Assembly (NCBI RefSeq): GCF_027214005.1
Contig: NZ_JAPWGY010000002.1
Span: 457,616-521,615 of the forward strand
Length of the DNA: 64,000 nt
Reading direction: 5' to 3'
Origin: Kiloniella laminariae
GTDB taxonomy: Bacteria; Pseudomonadota; Alphaproteobacteria; Kiloniellales; Kiloniellaceae
The notes under the pieces are model-generated. The model saw nothing but the letters and a program-made list of their open reading frames with translations, had not been told where the DNA came from and ran no database searches. This document shows positions 17,725-25,222 of the stretch, piece after piece (position 1 is the stretch's first letter; each line of letters opens with the position of its first letter). The position numbers were made by a program, and so were the translations under genes.

Positions 17725-18528
17725 TTACTGCAGCACTCGCAGAAGCTGCTGAGGAATCTGGTTCGCCTGAGACAGAGCAGACACAGCCGCCTGTACAAGC
17801 ACGTTGTTAGATACCAGTTTACTCTGTTCTGCAGCCAAATCCACATCTTTAATTGCAGAGTTCGCTGCATCAATGTTCTCGATAGAGGTCGCAATCGCCT
17901 GACCACGGGTCTCAAAGCGAGAAATATACGCACCAAGTGTTGCTCGTTGAGTCGAAAGGTTCTGAATAGCCCCATCAACAGCTCCGATAGCGGCCGTAGC
18001 ACCAGCCGTCGTCGATACAGTACCACCAGGACCAGCAACAGCAGTCAAGGTATTCAGGTTAATGGCAATAGTATGAGATGTAGAAACCCCAACCAAAAAA
18101 CTCTGACTAAAAGTGTTGACAATTTGCTGATTGTTAAAGGTCGTAGAGGTAATAATATCTCCAACTTCAGTATTCAACGCCTGATATTCTGCGTTAATAT
18201 AACCACGTTCTGTATCAGAGATCACACCGGACGAAGACTGGGCAGCCAGAGCTTTCAAACGTTGCAGAACATCAGCAATACGTGCCAAAGCACCATCTCC
18301 AACCTGCAAAACAGAAGCAGCCTGAGAGGCGTTGGTCGCAGCCTGTTTTAACACGGTGGAATCTGAGGTAAGTTTCGTACTAATTGCCAAGCCGGCAGCA
18401 TCGTCAGAAGCACGCACAATTCTGGACCCGGAAGAAAGTTTACTTACGGAGTTTGCGGCAGCAGCTGAGTTGTTGTTAAGAAAGCGAATGGCCGAGTTCG
18501 CAGCAGTGTTTGTAGCAACTACAGGCAT
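17725..18528 (-). CDS. Flagellin, copy 1 (267 residues)
   Basis: A short flagellin with only the conserved D0/D1 ends and little central variable domain. N-terminus: TNTAANSAIRFLNNNSAAAANSVSKLSSGSRIVRASDDAAGLAIST; C-terminus: ENIDAANSAIKDVDLAAEQSKLVSNNVLVQAAVSALSQANQIPQQLLRVLQ. The Ser/Thr-rich core (TSTTFNN, TVSTTAGAT) offers sites for O-glycosylation. AAGGA precedes the ATG. A sigma-54 promoter lies 125-140 bases upstream, with two GGCAA dyads behind it, and a strong terminator follows. It is about half identical by eye to copy 2, with the DegT aminotransferase gene between them. Confidence 0.95.
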   Translation of the reverse strand: MPVVATNTAANSAIRFLNNNSAAAANSVSKLSSGSRIVRASDDAAGLAISTKLTSDSTVLKQAATNASQAASVLQVGDGALARIADVLQRLKALAAQSSSGVISDTERGYINAEYQALNTEVGDIITSTTFNNQQIVNTFSQSFLVGVSTSHTIAINLNTLTAVAGPGGTVSTTAGATAAIGAVDGAIQNLSTQRATLGAYISRFETRGQAIATSIENIDAANSAIKDVDLAAEQSKLVSNNVLVQAAVSALSQANQIPQQLLRVLQ

Positions 18529-18652
18529 AATTTTAATCCTTCTACTTGAAGTATGTTACACCTTGATCCTCCTGATCAAGGCTCTAAAATCGTCTTCCTG
18601 ACGATCCGGATATTTCATCTCTTCCTGAAAATCGTATCCTACCCCTCATAAA

Positions 18653-18668
18653 AGCAAAAACAATGCCA
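18653..18668 (-). promoter_or_regulatory. Sigma-54 promoter of flagellin 1
   Basis: On the minus strand TGGCAT-N5-TTGCT, with GG and GC ten bases apart. It matches the consensus at all positions except the last base of the -24 box. The start codon is about 125 bp downstream, so a long leader is predicted. Confidence 0.85.
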
Positions 18669-18706
18669 ACTTCACCAAAAACCATAACTAATTGATATTC
18701 CTTAAA

Positions 18707-18723
18707 TTAACCCATTATTAACC
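18707..18723. promoter_or_regulatory. CtrA box upstream of flagellin 1
   Basis: TTAA-N7-TTAACC, a full match to the CtrA full-site consensus. It lies between the sigma-54 promoter and the two GGCAA dyads. CtrA itself is encoded at 41771-42484. Confidence 0.55.
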
Positions 18724-18754
18724 ATGGCAATGTGGAAATTTCGACCCAGCACAG

Positions 18755-18804
18755 TCGGCAATTATTGCCCAGCGCACCCACCGGTCGGCAATTGTTGCCT
18801 AGCT
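18755..18804. promoter_or_regulatory. Paired GGCAA dyads upstream of flagellin 1 (predicted FlbD enhancer)
   Basis: GGCAATTATTGCC (18757-18769) and GGCAATTGTTGCC (18787-18799) are palindromes 30 bp apart inside two 20-bp near-identical repeats (18755-18774 and 18785-18804, 18 of 20 bases matching). They lie about 90-130 bp upstream of the sigma-54 promoter, the usual enhancer distance. The right-hand copy is inside the 3' end of the degT coding sequence. Confidence 0.6.
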
Positions 18805-19904
18805 GGGGCGTCAAGAATTCGCTCAAGCTCACCGCATACTCTGCTGACATTGGCACGTGTCATTGTCGAGAAAAAGGGAACCCCAAAAACATGGTGATAT
18901 AAATATTCACTCACAGGAAGTTTGCCGATACAACTCCGCCCAAACACTTGATTGCGATACAACTCATCTTCCCACCAGATCCTGGCTGCAACCTCAGCCC
19001 GTTCAAGTCCGTCAATAATTTTACGAGCAGGATAATCCCTGCTGACCAAATTCATTGTGCTTGTTGCTCCGGTTTCACCATTGTGAAACACTGAAAGCCC
19101 ATCAATTTTGTATAAAAAATCATCATACCACGCCCGGACCTCAAACAATCTCTTTCTGATTTCGGGCCAGCGCTTCAGTTGCGCCAATCCTACTGCGGCA
19201 TGAAATTCGCTCATCTTGGCGTTTACACCAAGTGACGACGCAACACGAGAGCCTGCAAATCCAAAAGACGTTGCATGTTTCAAACGCACGAGTAAATCAC
19301 TGTCACCGCTCAGCACCAGCCCCCCCTCACCAATCCCGAGCGACTTTGTTGCATGCAAACTGATAATTGTTGGCACTTTCCCTGGAGTGACCTTATCAAA
19401 AGAGGCCGCTGCATCAATTACAACGGGCAGCTTGTGTTTTGTCACGAACTCATCCCACTCCCGGGCATCAACCGGATAACCAAAAGGAGCCACAGGCAAT
19501 ACGACCCGAATTTGTCGGGAGGCCTTGCACAACAATGCTTCTTCTGCGATTTGAGGCGTGAGGACTCCGGTTATCGGGTCGACATCGGCAAACAAAGGGA
19601 TCAATCCTGCCGAAACCACGACTTGAGCTGTGGCAACAAAGGTCCAGGCAGGCAACAGGCAATAAGCCGGTTCGTCGAGCGGTTTTTCGCCCACCAGCAA
19701 GCGGAGCACCTCAGTTAAGGCCGCAGTCGCATTGCTCGCAGTAACAACTCCATTTTCGGACAGAGAAAATTTCTCGGCAATTAACTTCTCAAACTCACAC
19801 ACCAAAGGGCCAAAATTACTATACTGGCCCGAGAGTTCTATTCTCTTCAAGAAAGGAACAAGCTCTTCTGTAGACGGGAAATCTGGCTGAAATAATGGCA
19901 GCAT
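18762..19904 (-). CDS. DegT/DnrJ/EryC1/StrS-family PLP-dependent sugar aminotransferase
   Basis: These enzymes aminate 3- or 4-keto nucleotide sugars. Fold-type-I features are visible: ASNATAALTEVLRLL near the phosphate-binding region, LLPAWTFVATAQVV, the PLP ring-binding Asp in VVIDAAASFD, and the Schiff-base Lys in SLHATKSLGIGEGG. A long C-terminal domain completes about 380 residues. The ATG at 19904 is preferred because GAGG precedes it; a GTG at 19910 is also possible. The last codons overlap a regulatory dyad of flagellin 1. Its place between two flagellin genes suggests that it makes an amino sugar for flagellin. Confidence 0.87.
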   Translation of the reverse strand: MLPLFQPDFPSTEELVPFLKRIELSGQYSNFGPLVCEFEKLIAEKFSLSENGVVTASNATAALTEVLRLLVGEKPLDEPAYCLLPAWTFVATAQVVVSAGLIPLFADVDPITGVLTPQIAEEALLCKASRQIRVVLPVAPFGYPVDAREWDEFVTKHKLPVVIDAAASFDKVTPGKVPTIISLHATKSLGIGEGGLVLSGDSDLLVRLKHATSFGFAGSRVASSLGVNAKMSEFHAAVGLAQLKRWPEIRKRLFEVRAWYDDFLYKIDGLSVFHNGETGATSTMNLVSRDYPARKIIDGLERAEVAARIWWEDELYRNQVFGRSCIGKLPVSEYLYHHVFGVPFFSTMTRANVSRVCGELERILDAPARQQLPTGGCAGQ

Positions 19905-19996
19905 CGGCACCTCACTGAGAGATTAATAAAATTCCCACAAGACATAAAGAATATACAGGCTAGCAACGATCCAAGGAAGGTGTTTACCACAAAATG

Positions 19997-20028
19997 AAAT
20001 GGAGGCCCCATACCTGGCACCTCCATTT
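19997..20028 (-). terminator. Probable terminator of the second flagellin gene
   Basis: A 9-bp stem (19997-20005 with 20020-20028) and a 14-nt loop, 28 bases after the stop of flagellin 2. The T-tract on the minus strand is weak (interrupted), so termination may be partial. Confidence 0.55.
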
Positions 20029-20055
20029 GAACCGAATGCAAAAGATCTGTTAGTG

Positions 20056-20922
20056 TTACTGCAATAGCGACAGTAACGTCTGAGGCAACTGGTTAGCTTG
20101 AGACAAGGCTGACACCGAAGCCTGAACCAATACTTGAGAAGAAACCAGCCTGCTTTGCTCCGCTGCCAGATCCACATCCATAACGGACGATTTGGCGGCA
20201 TCGATATTTTCCTTCGATGTTGCAACCTGCTGCCCCCGGAACTCAAAGCGGGAAATGATTGACCCAAGGTTCGCCCGAGCTTCCGAGACCTCATTAATTG
20301 CCAAGTCGACAGATGCCATAGCTGTAGTAGCGGATGCCGCCGTTGACACAGAAGTGGCGCTGATTGCGGTCCCCCCTGTAGCAAGCGATCCAGCAGTAAA
20401 ATCTGATGCTGTTGCAGAAAGTGATGCGATATTCACCGCAATAACGTCGGCTGTGGTAACGCCGACAAAGAAATTCACAGTACCGGCACCAAACTGCGTA
20501 CCTGTTCCATCCAGCAGGGACTCTCCGTTAAAGCGGGTACTCGCAGCCATCCCAGATATTTCCGAAATCAACTGATTATACTCAGCATTAATAAATCCAC
20601 GCTCAGTGTTTGTCGGCACACCAGAAAGGGACTGAGCGGCAAGAGACTTCATACGAATAAGAACATCGGCAATTCGCCCCAGGCCACCATCAGCGACCTG
20701 CATGACAGCAGCACCTTGCGCCGCATTGACAGAAGCCTGCTGCAGCACCGAACTATCTGCGCGCAATCTTGTTCCAATTGCCAGACCTGCTGCATCATCA
20801 GCAGCAGTAACAATACGTGAGCCACTCGCCAGTTTGGAGATAGCTTTTCCGGAAGCGGTCGAGTTTGCGTTCAAAAAACGCAGCGCCGAGTTCGCAGCAG
20901 TGTTTGTTGTAATCGTAGGCAT
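20056..20922 (-). CDS. Flagellin, copy 2 (288 residues)
   Basis: A second short flagellin with the same plan as copy 1: TNTAANSALRFLNANSTASGKAISKLASGSRIVTAADDAAGLAIGT at the N-terminus and ENIDAAKSSVMDVDLAAEQSRLVSSQVLVQASVSALSQANQLPQTLLSLLQ at the C-terminus. It has a longer Ser/Thr/Ala core (ATGGTAISATSVSTAASATTAM). The start is set at the ATG at 20922 (MPTITTN), where AAGGAAAG stands upstream; the frame stays open to 21051, but that extension has no flagellin similarity. A consensus sigma-54 promoter lies 90-105 bases upstream. Confidence 0.95.
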   Translation of the reverse strand: MPTITTNTAANSALRFLNANSTASGKAISKLASGSRIVTAADDAAGLAIGTRLRADSSVLQQASVNAAQGAAVMQVADGGLGRIADVLIRMKSLAAQSLSGVPTNTERGFINAEYNQLISEISGMAASTRFNGESLLDGTGTQFGAGTVNFFVGVTTADVIAVNIASLSATASDFTAGSLATGGTAISATSVSTAASATTAMASVDLAINEVSEARANLGSIISRFEFRGQQVATSKENIDAAKSSVMDVDLAAEQSRLVSSQVLVQASVSALSQANQLPQTLLSLLQ

Positions 20923-21011
20923 TTTCTTTCCTTTCACATTCGGCTCAACGGAATAGCCTCCTGCTATCCCACCGCAAGCAATGCGGCACTTTGTTGATTT
21001 CGACATTACTA

Positions 21012-21027
21012 AGCAATAGGCGTGCCA
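21012..21027 (-). promoter_or_regulatory. Sigma-54 promoter of flagellin 2
   Basis: On the minus strand TGGCAC-N5-TTGCT, a perfect match to the sigma-54 consensus. A dyad GGAA-N5-TTCC (21138-21150), about 110 bp upstream, may be the enhancer. It resembles the GGCAA dyads of flagellin 1 only loosely. Confidence 0.9.
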
Positions 21028-21344
21028 GTTAATTTTATTAAATAAATTCAATATTTTATGGGATATTTCACTTACATTTCCTACATAAAACAGGGAACTT
21101 ATTCATAGGGAAGAAGACATTTTTTACCCCCTTAGAGGAAAACAATTCCTATCAACGTTAATAAACCAGCCCTAATTGACCAAACGGGAAACCCAACTCA
21201 GAACAGGATCGAGATGAATCTTTTATCTACAGAAGCATTGGCAAAAAAGAAGTCACTGAAATCGTGAAGAAACTTGGAAATCGGGAAGAAACTTGCGACA
21301 ATAGATACAAAGGCCCACAAGGATAAGGCAAAGGTACCGAACAC
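21028..21344. other. Divergent region between flagellin 2 and the RmlA-like gene
   Basis: 317 bases without a supported gene. The left edge is the flagellin 2 sigma-54 promoter, and the dyad at 21138-21150 is the only clear structure. The promoter of the plus-strand nucleotidyltransferase gene was not recognised. Confidence 0.5.
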
Positions 21345-22214
21345 ATGATCAGACGAGGCATAATTCTCGCAGGGGGCACCGGCACCAGGCTCAAACCGCT
21401 TACAGATGTGGTCTGCAAGCAGCTCTTGCCGGTTTACGACAAACCCATGCTCCACTACCCCCTCGCCACACTCATGTTGCTGGGCATCAAAGAGATCCTG
21501 ATCATCAGCACTCCTAAAGACCTGCCTGCGATAAAAGCCAATCTCGGGGATGGCAGTGATTACGGTATCTCCCTTCAATATGCAGAACAGAAAGAGCCAA
21601 GAGGTTTGCCTGATGCTTTCATCATCGGTGCTGATTTTATCGGACAGGAACCGGTCTGCCTTATTCTCGGGGACAACATCCTCTATTGGGGACAGCTCAA
21701 AATGGTTTGGGGTGACTGCCTGAATCTAACAGAGGGTGCCTACATTGTAGGCGCCAGAACAAGAAACCCCGAACAGTTTGGCGTTATCGAATACGATACA
21801 GACAATAACGTTCTCTCGATTGAGGAGAAACCCGAGAACCCAAAATCCAGCATTGCGGCCATCGGTCTGTACTTTTACGATAACCAGGTCGTAAAACTCG
21901 CAAGAGAACTAGAACCCTCTCCACGTGGCGAGCTTGAAATTACCGATTTAAACAATGTCTATCTCAAAGCAGGAAAGCTGAAAGCGACATTCCTTTCTCG
22001 GGGGTCAACCTGGCTTGACGCAGGAACAGTTACTTCTCTGATGGATGCCTCGAATTTTTTTAAAATCATCGAAGACCGCCAAGGCATCAAAATCTGCTGC
22101 CTCGAAGAAGTCGCCTTCAACATGAAATATATTACTAAAGAGCAATTAAGAAAGAAGGCAACACAGTACCAAAAAAGCCAATATGGCGAATACCTCATCA
22201 AGCTCCTGTATTAA
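21345..22214 (+). CDS. rfbA: RmlA-like nucleotidyltransferase (glucose-1-phosphate thymidylyltransferase family)
   Basis: RmlA makes dTDP-glucose from dTTP and glucose-1-phosphate, the entry step to dTDP-deoxysugars. The product has 289 residues, the full family length, with IILAGGTGTRLKPLT, CKQLLPVYDKPMLHYPL, LGDNILYWG, FGVIEYD, EEKPENPKS and PRGELEITDLNNVYL. Some positions differ from typical RmlA: GLPDAF in place of GLAQAF, and AAIGLYFYD in place of the usual VTGLYFYD, so nucleotide or sugar preference may have shifted. No rmlB, rmlC or rmlD is present. It is divergent from flagellin 2 and precedes the fliK operon; a role in flagellin sugar supply is inferred. Confidence 0.82.
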   Translation: MIRRGIILAGGTGTRLKPLTDVVCKQLLPVYDKPMLHYPLATLMLLGIKEILIISTPKDLPAIKANLGDGSDYGISLQYAEQKEPRGLPDAFIIGADFIGQEPVCLILGDNILYWGQLKMVWGDCLNLTEGAYIVGARTRNPEQFGVIEYDTDNNVLSIEEKPENPKSSIAAIGLYFYDNQVVKLARELEPSPRGELEITDLNNVYLKAGKLKATFLSRGSTWLDAGTVTSLMDASNFFKIIEDRQGIKICCLEEVAFNMKYITKEQLRKKATQYQKSQYGEYLIKLLY

Positions 22215-22294
22215 CGCTGCACTCAAGGAAGCAGGATTTTTCTGTACTCTGGCCGCTGTTACGCGACAGCCCTCCCCACTCACATTTCTTACAC

Positions 22295-22326
22295 GGCAAT
22301 TTTGTCATCATCGGGCAAAACTTCCC
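22295..22326. promoter_or_regulatory. GGCAA-type elements upstream of the fliK operon (predicted FlbD enhancer)
   Basis: GGCAATTTTGTC (22295-22306) and the imperfect dyad GGGCAAAACTTCCC (22313-22326), about 75-105 bp upstream of the sigma-54 promoter at 22401. The first matches the fliF repeat GGCAATTTTTTCC in its first nine bases. Confidence 0.55.
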
Positions 22327-22400
22327 GGCACACTTTACCTAAAGCCAAAGAACATTAAAAATTTATCTTTTAATACAACAGGTTAAATCAAGTGAAAAAA

Positions 22401-22416
22401 TGGCCCAAGCTTTGCA
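22401..22416 (+). promoter_or_regulatory. Sigma-54 promoter of the fliS-like/fliK/flgD/flgE run
   Basis: TGGCCC-N5-TTGCA with GG and GC ten bases apart. The first gene of the run starts 46 bp downstream. Confidence 0.8.
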
Positions 22417-22461
22417 TAACTATTCGGGAGATTTTATCACTCGAGATAGATTGGATGTAAA

Positions 22462-22899
22462 ATGCAGTGGCAGCCAGGAAATACAGCAACAGGTTTGAGC
22501 AGCATGGACACCTCGCCCAGCGAAGTCCTGATGTTGATCAATCAGGTTATCAATGCCCTCGGCGAAGCCAAGGAAGCTGTCACCACACTCCAGATCGAAA
22601 AACGCTTCAATGCAACAATGAAGGCAACAGCCCTCATGGACAGTATTGAACAGGAGATGAAAGCAGACATCTCTGAAGGAGTACGAAGCGCCTTTACCCA
22701 GACCTATCTCAGTCTGATCGCCAACATGACCAGAACCAATGTAAAGAACGATCTGGCTTCTGCCAGAGAAGCCCTCGCATTGATGATCTCGTTCCGGCAG
22801 ATCTGGACAACATTATACCCTTCTCTGGAGGAAGAATGTTTTGCCTGGCCACATTCGGCTTTGCAGAAACACCAACGCTCCGGATTACATCTGGCATAG
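22462..22899 (+). CDS. FliS-like helical protein of the fliK operon
   Basis: A 145-residue, almost wholly helical protein. The pattern VLMLINQVINALGEAKEAVTTLQIEKRFNATMKATALMDSIEQEM, then LIANMTRTNVKNDLASAREALALMISFRQIWTTL, follows the helix order and spacing of FliS, including the R-W near the end of the last helix. It lacks the usual FliS N-terminal tyrosine segment. The true fliS is at 15010-15477, so this would be a paralogue. It is the first gene behind the sigma-54 promoter at 22401 and is followed closely by fliK, suggesting a chaperone for hook-stage export. The function is inferred. Confidence 0.55.
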   Translation: MQWQPGNTATGLSSMDTSPSEVLMLINQVINALGEAKEAVTTLQIEKRFNATMKATALMDSIEQEMKADISEGVRSAFTQTYLSLIANMTRTNVKNDLASAREALALMISFRQIWTTLYPSLEEECFAWPHSALQKHQRSGLHLA

Positions 22900-22914
22900 G
22901 TCAAGGACAGGCAG

Positions 22915-24408
22915 ATGAACAACTATTCAATTGAGACCAATCGCACCACGTCACCCCAGGCCGCGGGCAAAGCTGCCCAGTCGACGCAGGCTTCACAAGC
23001 CGCACAGGCCTTTAGTGACTTTCTCAGTGGCACGAAGACTACAGCAAAAACACCAGTGGCATCCCCCGTTCTGAAGCACGACACAGCAGCACTCAACCAG
23101 CTGTTCAACAAACCGACGTGGCATTTGGAACAGGATGCTTCATCAAACCGCGATGACAGAAGACTTCGTGAATCCTCCGAAACTCATCGTGGCCGGAAAA
23201 ACGTAACTCATGATGAGGAAGATAAATCTGCCTCTCTCAACGAGAAGACAGAAATCGCCCCAGAGGAACAGACCGAGAAATCTGTAGAAAGCCAGGCTGA
23301 AGAACGTCCTCGGGAAGAAAGATCTGCCCGGCAAAATGAGTCCGAGACAAAAACACCTGATGTTGTAGCCGTCGAAACGGCCAAAGCCCAGGTCTCAGAT
23401 CCCGCAGTTGGTCAGGGCCGGATATCCGCTGTTCAAACGGCTGCGGTTCCAGGCGGCCCTACACAACAGACAGCACAGGCTCCTCAGCAGCTTCCTTCTG
23501 GAACAGCTGTTACCCAGGGTGACACAACAGCTGCTGGGAAAGCTGCTACCCCTTCGGTTCAGGTAACCCAGGCGGCGGTCACATCCCAACCAACAAGTAA
23601 CCTGACTGCTGCAGCCAGCGTCTCGGCGATAAACACATCAGAGACGACGACAGCGGCGACCGCTGGCGCAGCCGCACAGAGTAACAATGGGAAAAGCACC
23701 TCTGCCTTAGCTGGTCCAGAAACAGGCGCAGCCAAAACAGCTTCTCAGGGCCCCAACCCACAGGCTGTCATGGCCAATACATCTGGACAGGGGACCAACA
23801 ACAACGCCCAATCGCAGAATGGTAACAACCTTGCGCGCACAGAGATTGGCGCAGCCGCTGGTGCCAAACCTGCTTCGACAACAACAGCCGTCAATGGCTT
23901 TACCGAAACTTTGCACAATGCGACACGGACAGCTGGCGCCTCTGGATTGACAACAGAACTGAAGCCGCAAAAGACGCTGAACGTCACCGCATCGGACCAG
24001 CTATCAATATCCATCAAGAAAGCAGTTGGAGAGAATAAAGACAGTATTTCAATCAAACTGCACCCCTCTGAACTCGGACGAGTTGATGTGAAACTTGAAA
24101 TTGCCGAGAACGGTGTCATGAAAGCCATGATCAGTGCTGAACGTCCTGATACGCTGGATTTGCTGCAAAGAGATTCACGCCTGCTTGAAAAAGCCCTTCA
24201 GGATGCTGGCTTGAAAACAGACGGCCAGAGCCTGAGCTTCAATCTCAAGCAAAATGGCGATCAGAACGGTGCATCGGGTGACCGCAGTGCCTTTGCCGCC
24301 AGCCAAGATGACAGCCAAAGCTCAGACACTGATATGGCAGAAAACGACCTGCCACAACAAAACCCCATTGTCTCAAGGCACGATGGCGACCTGGACATCA
24401 GTATTTAA
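22915..24408 (+). CDS. fliK: Flagellar hook-length control protein FliK
   Basis: FliK measures hook length and switches export specificity from hook to filament proteins. The 497-residue product has a long, disordered Ala/Thr/Gln-rich N-terminal region, as expected for the ruler, and the conserved C-terminal domain at about 355-450 (ISIKLHPSELGRVDVKLEIAENGVMKAMISAERPDTLDLLQRDSRLLEKALQDAGL). LHPSELG is the family signature. The next gene is flgD, 21 bases downstream, with flgE after it, which fits a hook operon. Confidence 0.9.
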   Translation: MNNYSIETNRTTSPQAAGKAAQSTQASQAAQAFSDFLSGTKTTAKTPVASPVLKHDTAALNQLFNKPTWHLEQDASSNRDDRRLRESSETHRGRKNVTHDEEDKSASLNEKTEIAPEEQTEKSVESQAEERPREERSARQNESETKTPDVVAVETAKAQVSDPAVGQGRISAVQTAAVPGGPTQQTAQAPQQLPSGTAVTQGDTTAAGKAATPSVQVTQAAVTSQPTSNLTAAASVSAINTSETTTAATAGAAAQSNNGKSTSALAGPETGAAKTASQGPNPQAVMANTSGQGTNNNAQSQNGNNLARTEIGAAAGAKPASTTTAVNGFTETLHNATRTAGASGLTTELKPQKTLNVTASDQLSISIKKAVGENKDSISIKLHPSELGRVDVKLEIAENGVMKAMISAERPDTLDLLQRDSRLLEKALQDAGLKTDGQSLSFNLKQNGDQNGASGDRSAFAASQDDSQSSDTDMAENDLPQQNPIVSRHDGDLDISI

Positions 24409-24429
24409 CCGAAGGACGGGAGAAAAACC

Positions 24430-25131
24430 ATGGATACAGCAGTACAAGGCCCCGCCCCGGTAAATGGCGTCACCTACAAGAACACGAGTGATTCAGGTTC
24501 TCTCACTGGTGGAACCTCGCTGAACAGTACATTCGACATGTTCCTCAAGCTCTTGACGACACAACTCAAGAACCAGGATCCTTTGAATCCGACAGACAAC
24601 AATGAATTCGTCAATCAGCTTACCCAGTTCTCACAAACTGAGGCCGCGCTGAACACAAATACCAAACTGGACAGCCTGATTGCCCTTCAGGGCAACAGTC
24701 AGCTGAGTTCTGCACTGGGGTATGTCGGCAATGTTATCAAGGCAGACAGCATTGTCCTTAATCTGGACGACAGTGGCGCAGATATTGCCTACGCCCTGAC
24801 AGGAAATTCTGCAAAAACAGAGATCAAGATTATTGACGCTACTGGCAAAACGGTTCGGGTTCTCAACGGCTCCTTGACAGCCGGGCAGCACGAGATCCAC
24901 TGGGATGGAAACGATGAAAGCGGCAATCCTCTGGAAAAAGGCCTCTATGGTTTTGCCGTTGTCGCAACTGACAGTGATGACAAGGTCATTCAGACAGCTC
25001 AGGGAATCAAGGGCACTGTCACTGGCGTTCAAATGAGCAATGGCACTGTTGTCCTGAATTTGGGCGAAGTCGAAATTCCGCTTGAAAATGTTCAGGCCGT
25101 TCTCCAGAAACCCGCGAGCGGGAGTAGCTGA
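24430..25131 (+). CDS. flgD: Hook assembly scaffold FlgD
   Basis: FlgD caps the growing hook and is needed for FlgE polymerisation. The 233-residue product has the N-terminal export/capping region (FDMFLKLLTTQLKNQDPLNPTDNNEFVNQLTQFSQTEAALN), an FlgD Ig-like domain (IIDATGKTVRVLNGSLTAGQHEIHWDGNDESGNPLEKGLYGF), and the Tudor-like segment between and after. All are family hallmarks. It lies between fliK and flgE. Confidence 0.95.
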   Translation: MDTAVQGPAPVNGVTYKNTSDSGSLTGGTSLNSTFDMFLKLLTTQLKNQDPLNPTDNNEFVNQLTQFSQTEAALNTNTKLDSLIALQGNSQLSSALGYVGNVIKADSIVLNLDDSGADIAYALTGNSAKTEIKIIDATGKTVRVLNGSLTAGQHEIHWDGNDESGNPLEKGLYGFAVVATDSDDKVIQTAQGIKGTVTGVQMSNGTVVLNLGEVEIPLENVQAVLQKPASGSS

Positions 25132-25132
25132 G

Positions 25133-25222
25133 ATGAACACACACACACACCCCGTTAATAACCCTGCAACAGGCTCAGAGGGCCTCGCGACGACTTTCAC
25201 GCATAGGGAGATTGGATCATGA
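25133..25222 (+). CDS. Possible small ORF coupling flgD to flgE
   Basis: A 29-codon frame that starts one base after the flgD stop, behind GGGAG, and ends with a TGA overlapping the flgE start codon (ATGA). The peptide begins MNTHTHPVNNPATG. The DNA contains a short AC repeat. The tight fit could reflect translational coupling, but it may also be a chance frame in a spacer. No family is recognised. Confidence 0.25.
   Translation: MNTHTHPVNNPATGSEGLATTFTHREIGS

Noticed and set aside
15010..20922. Phase-variation or invertible flagellin switch
   Set aside because: No recombinase gene and no flanking inverted repeats were seen; both flagellin genes are in the same orientation with their own promoters.
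25136..25150. AC dinucleotide repeat after flgD
   Set aside because: Too short to be a meaningful microsatellite; it falls in the small putative ORF.
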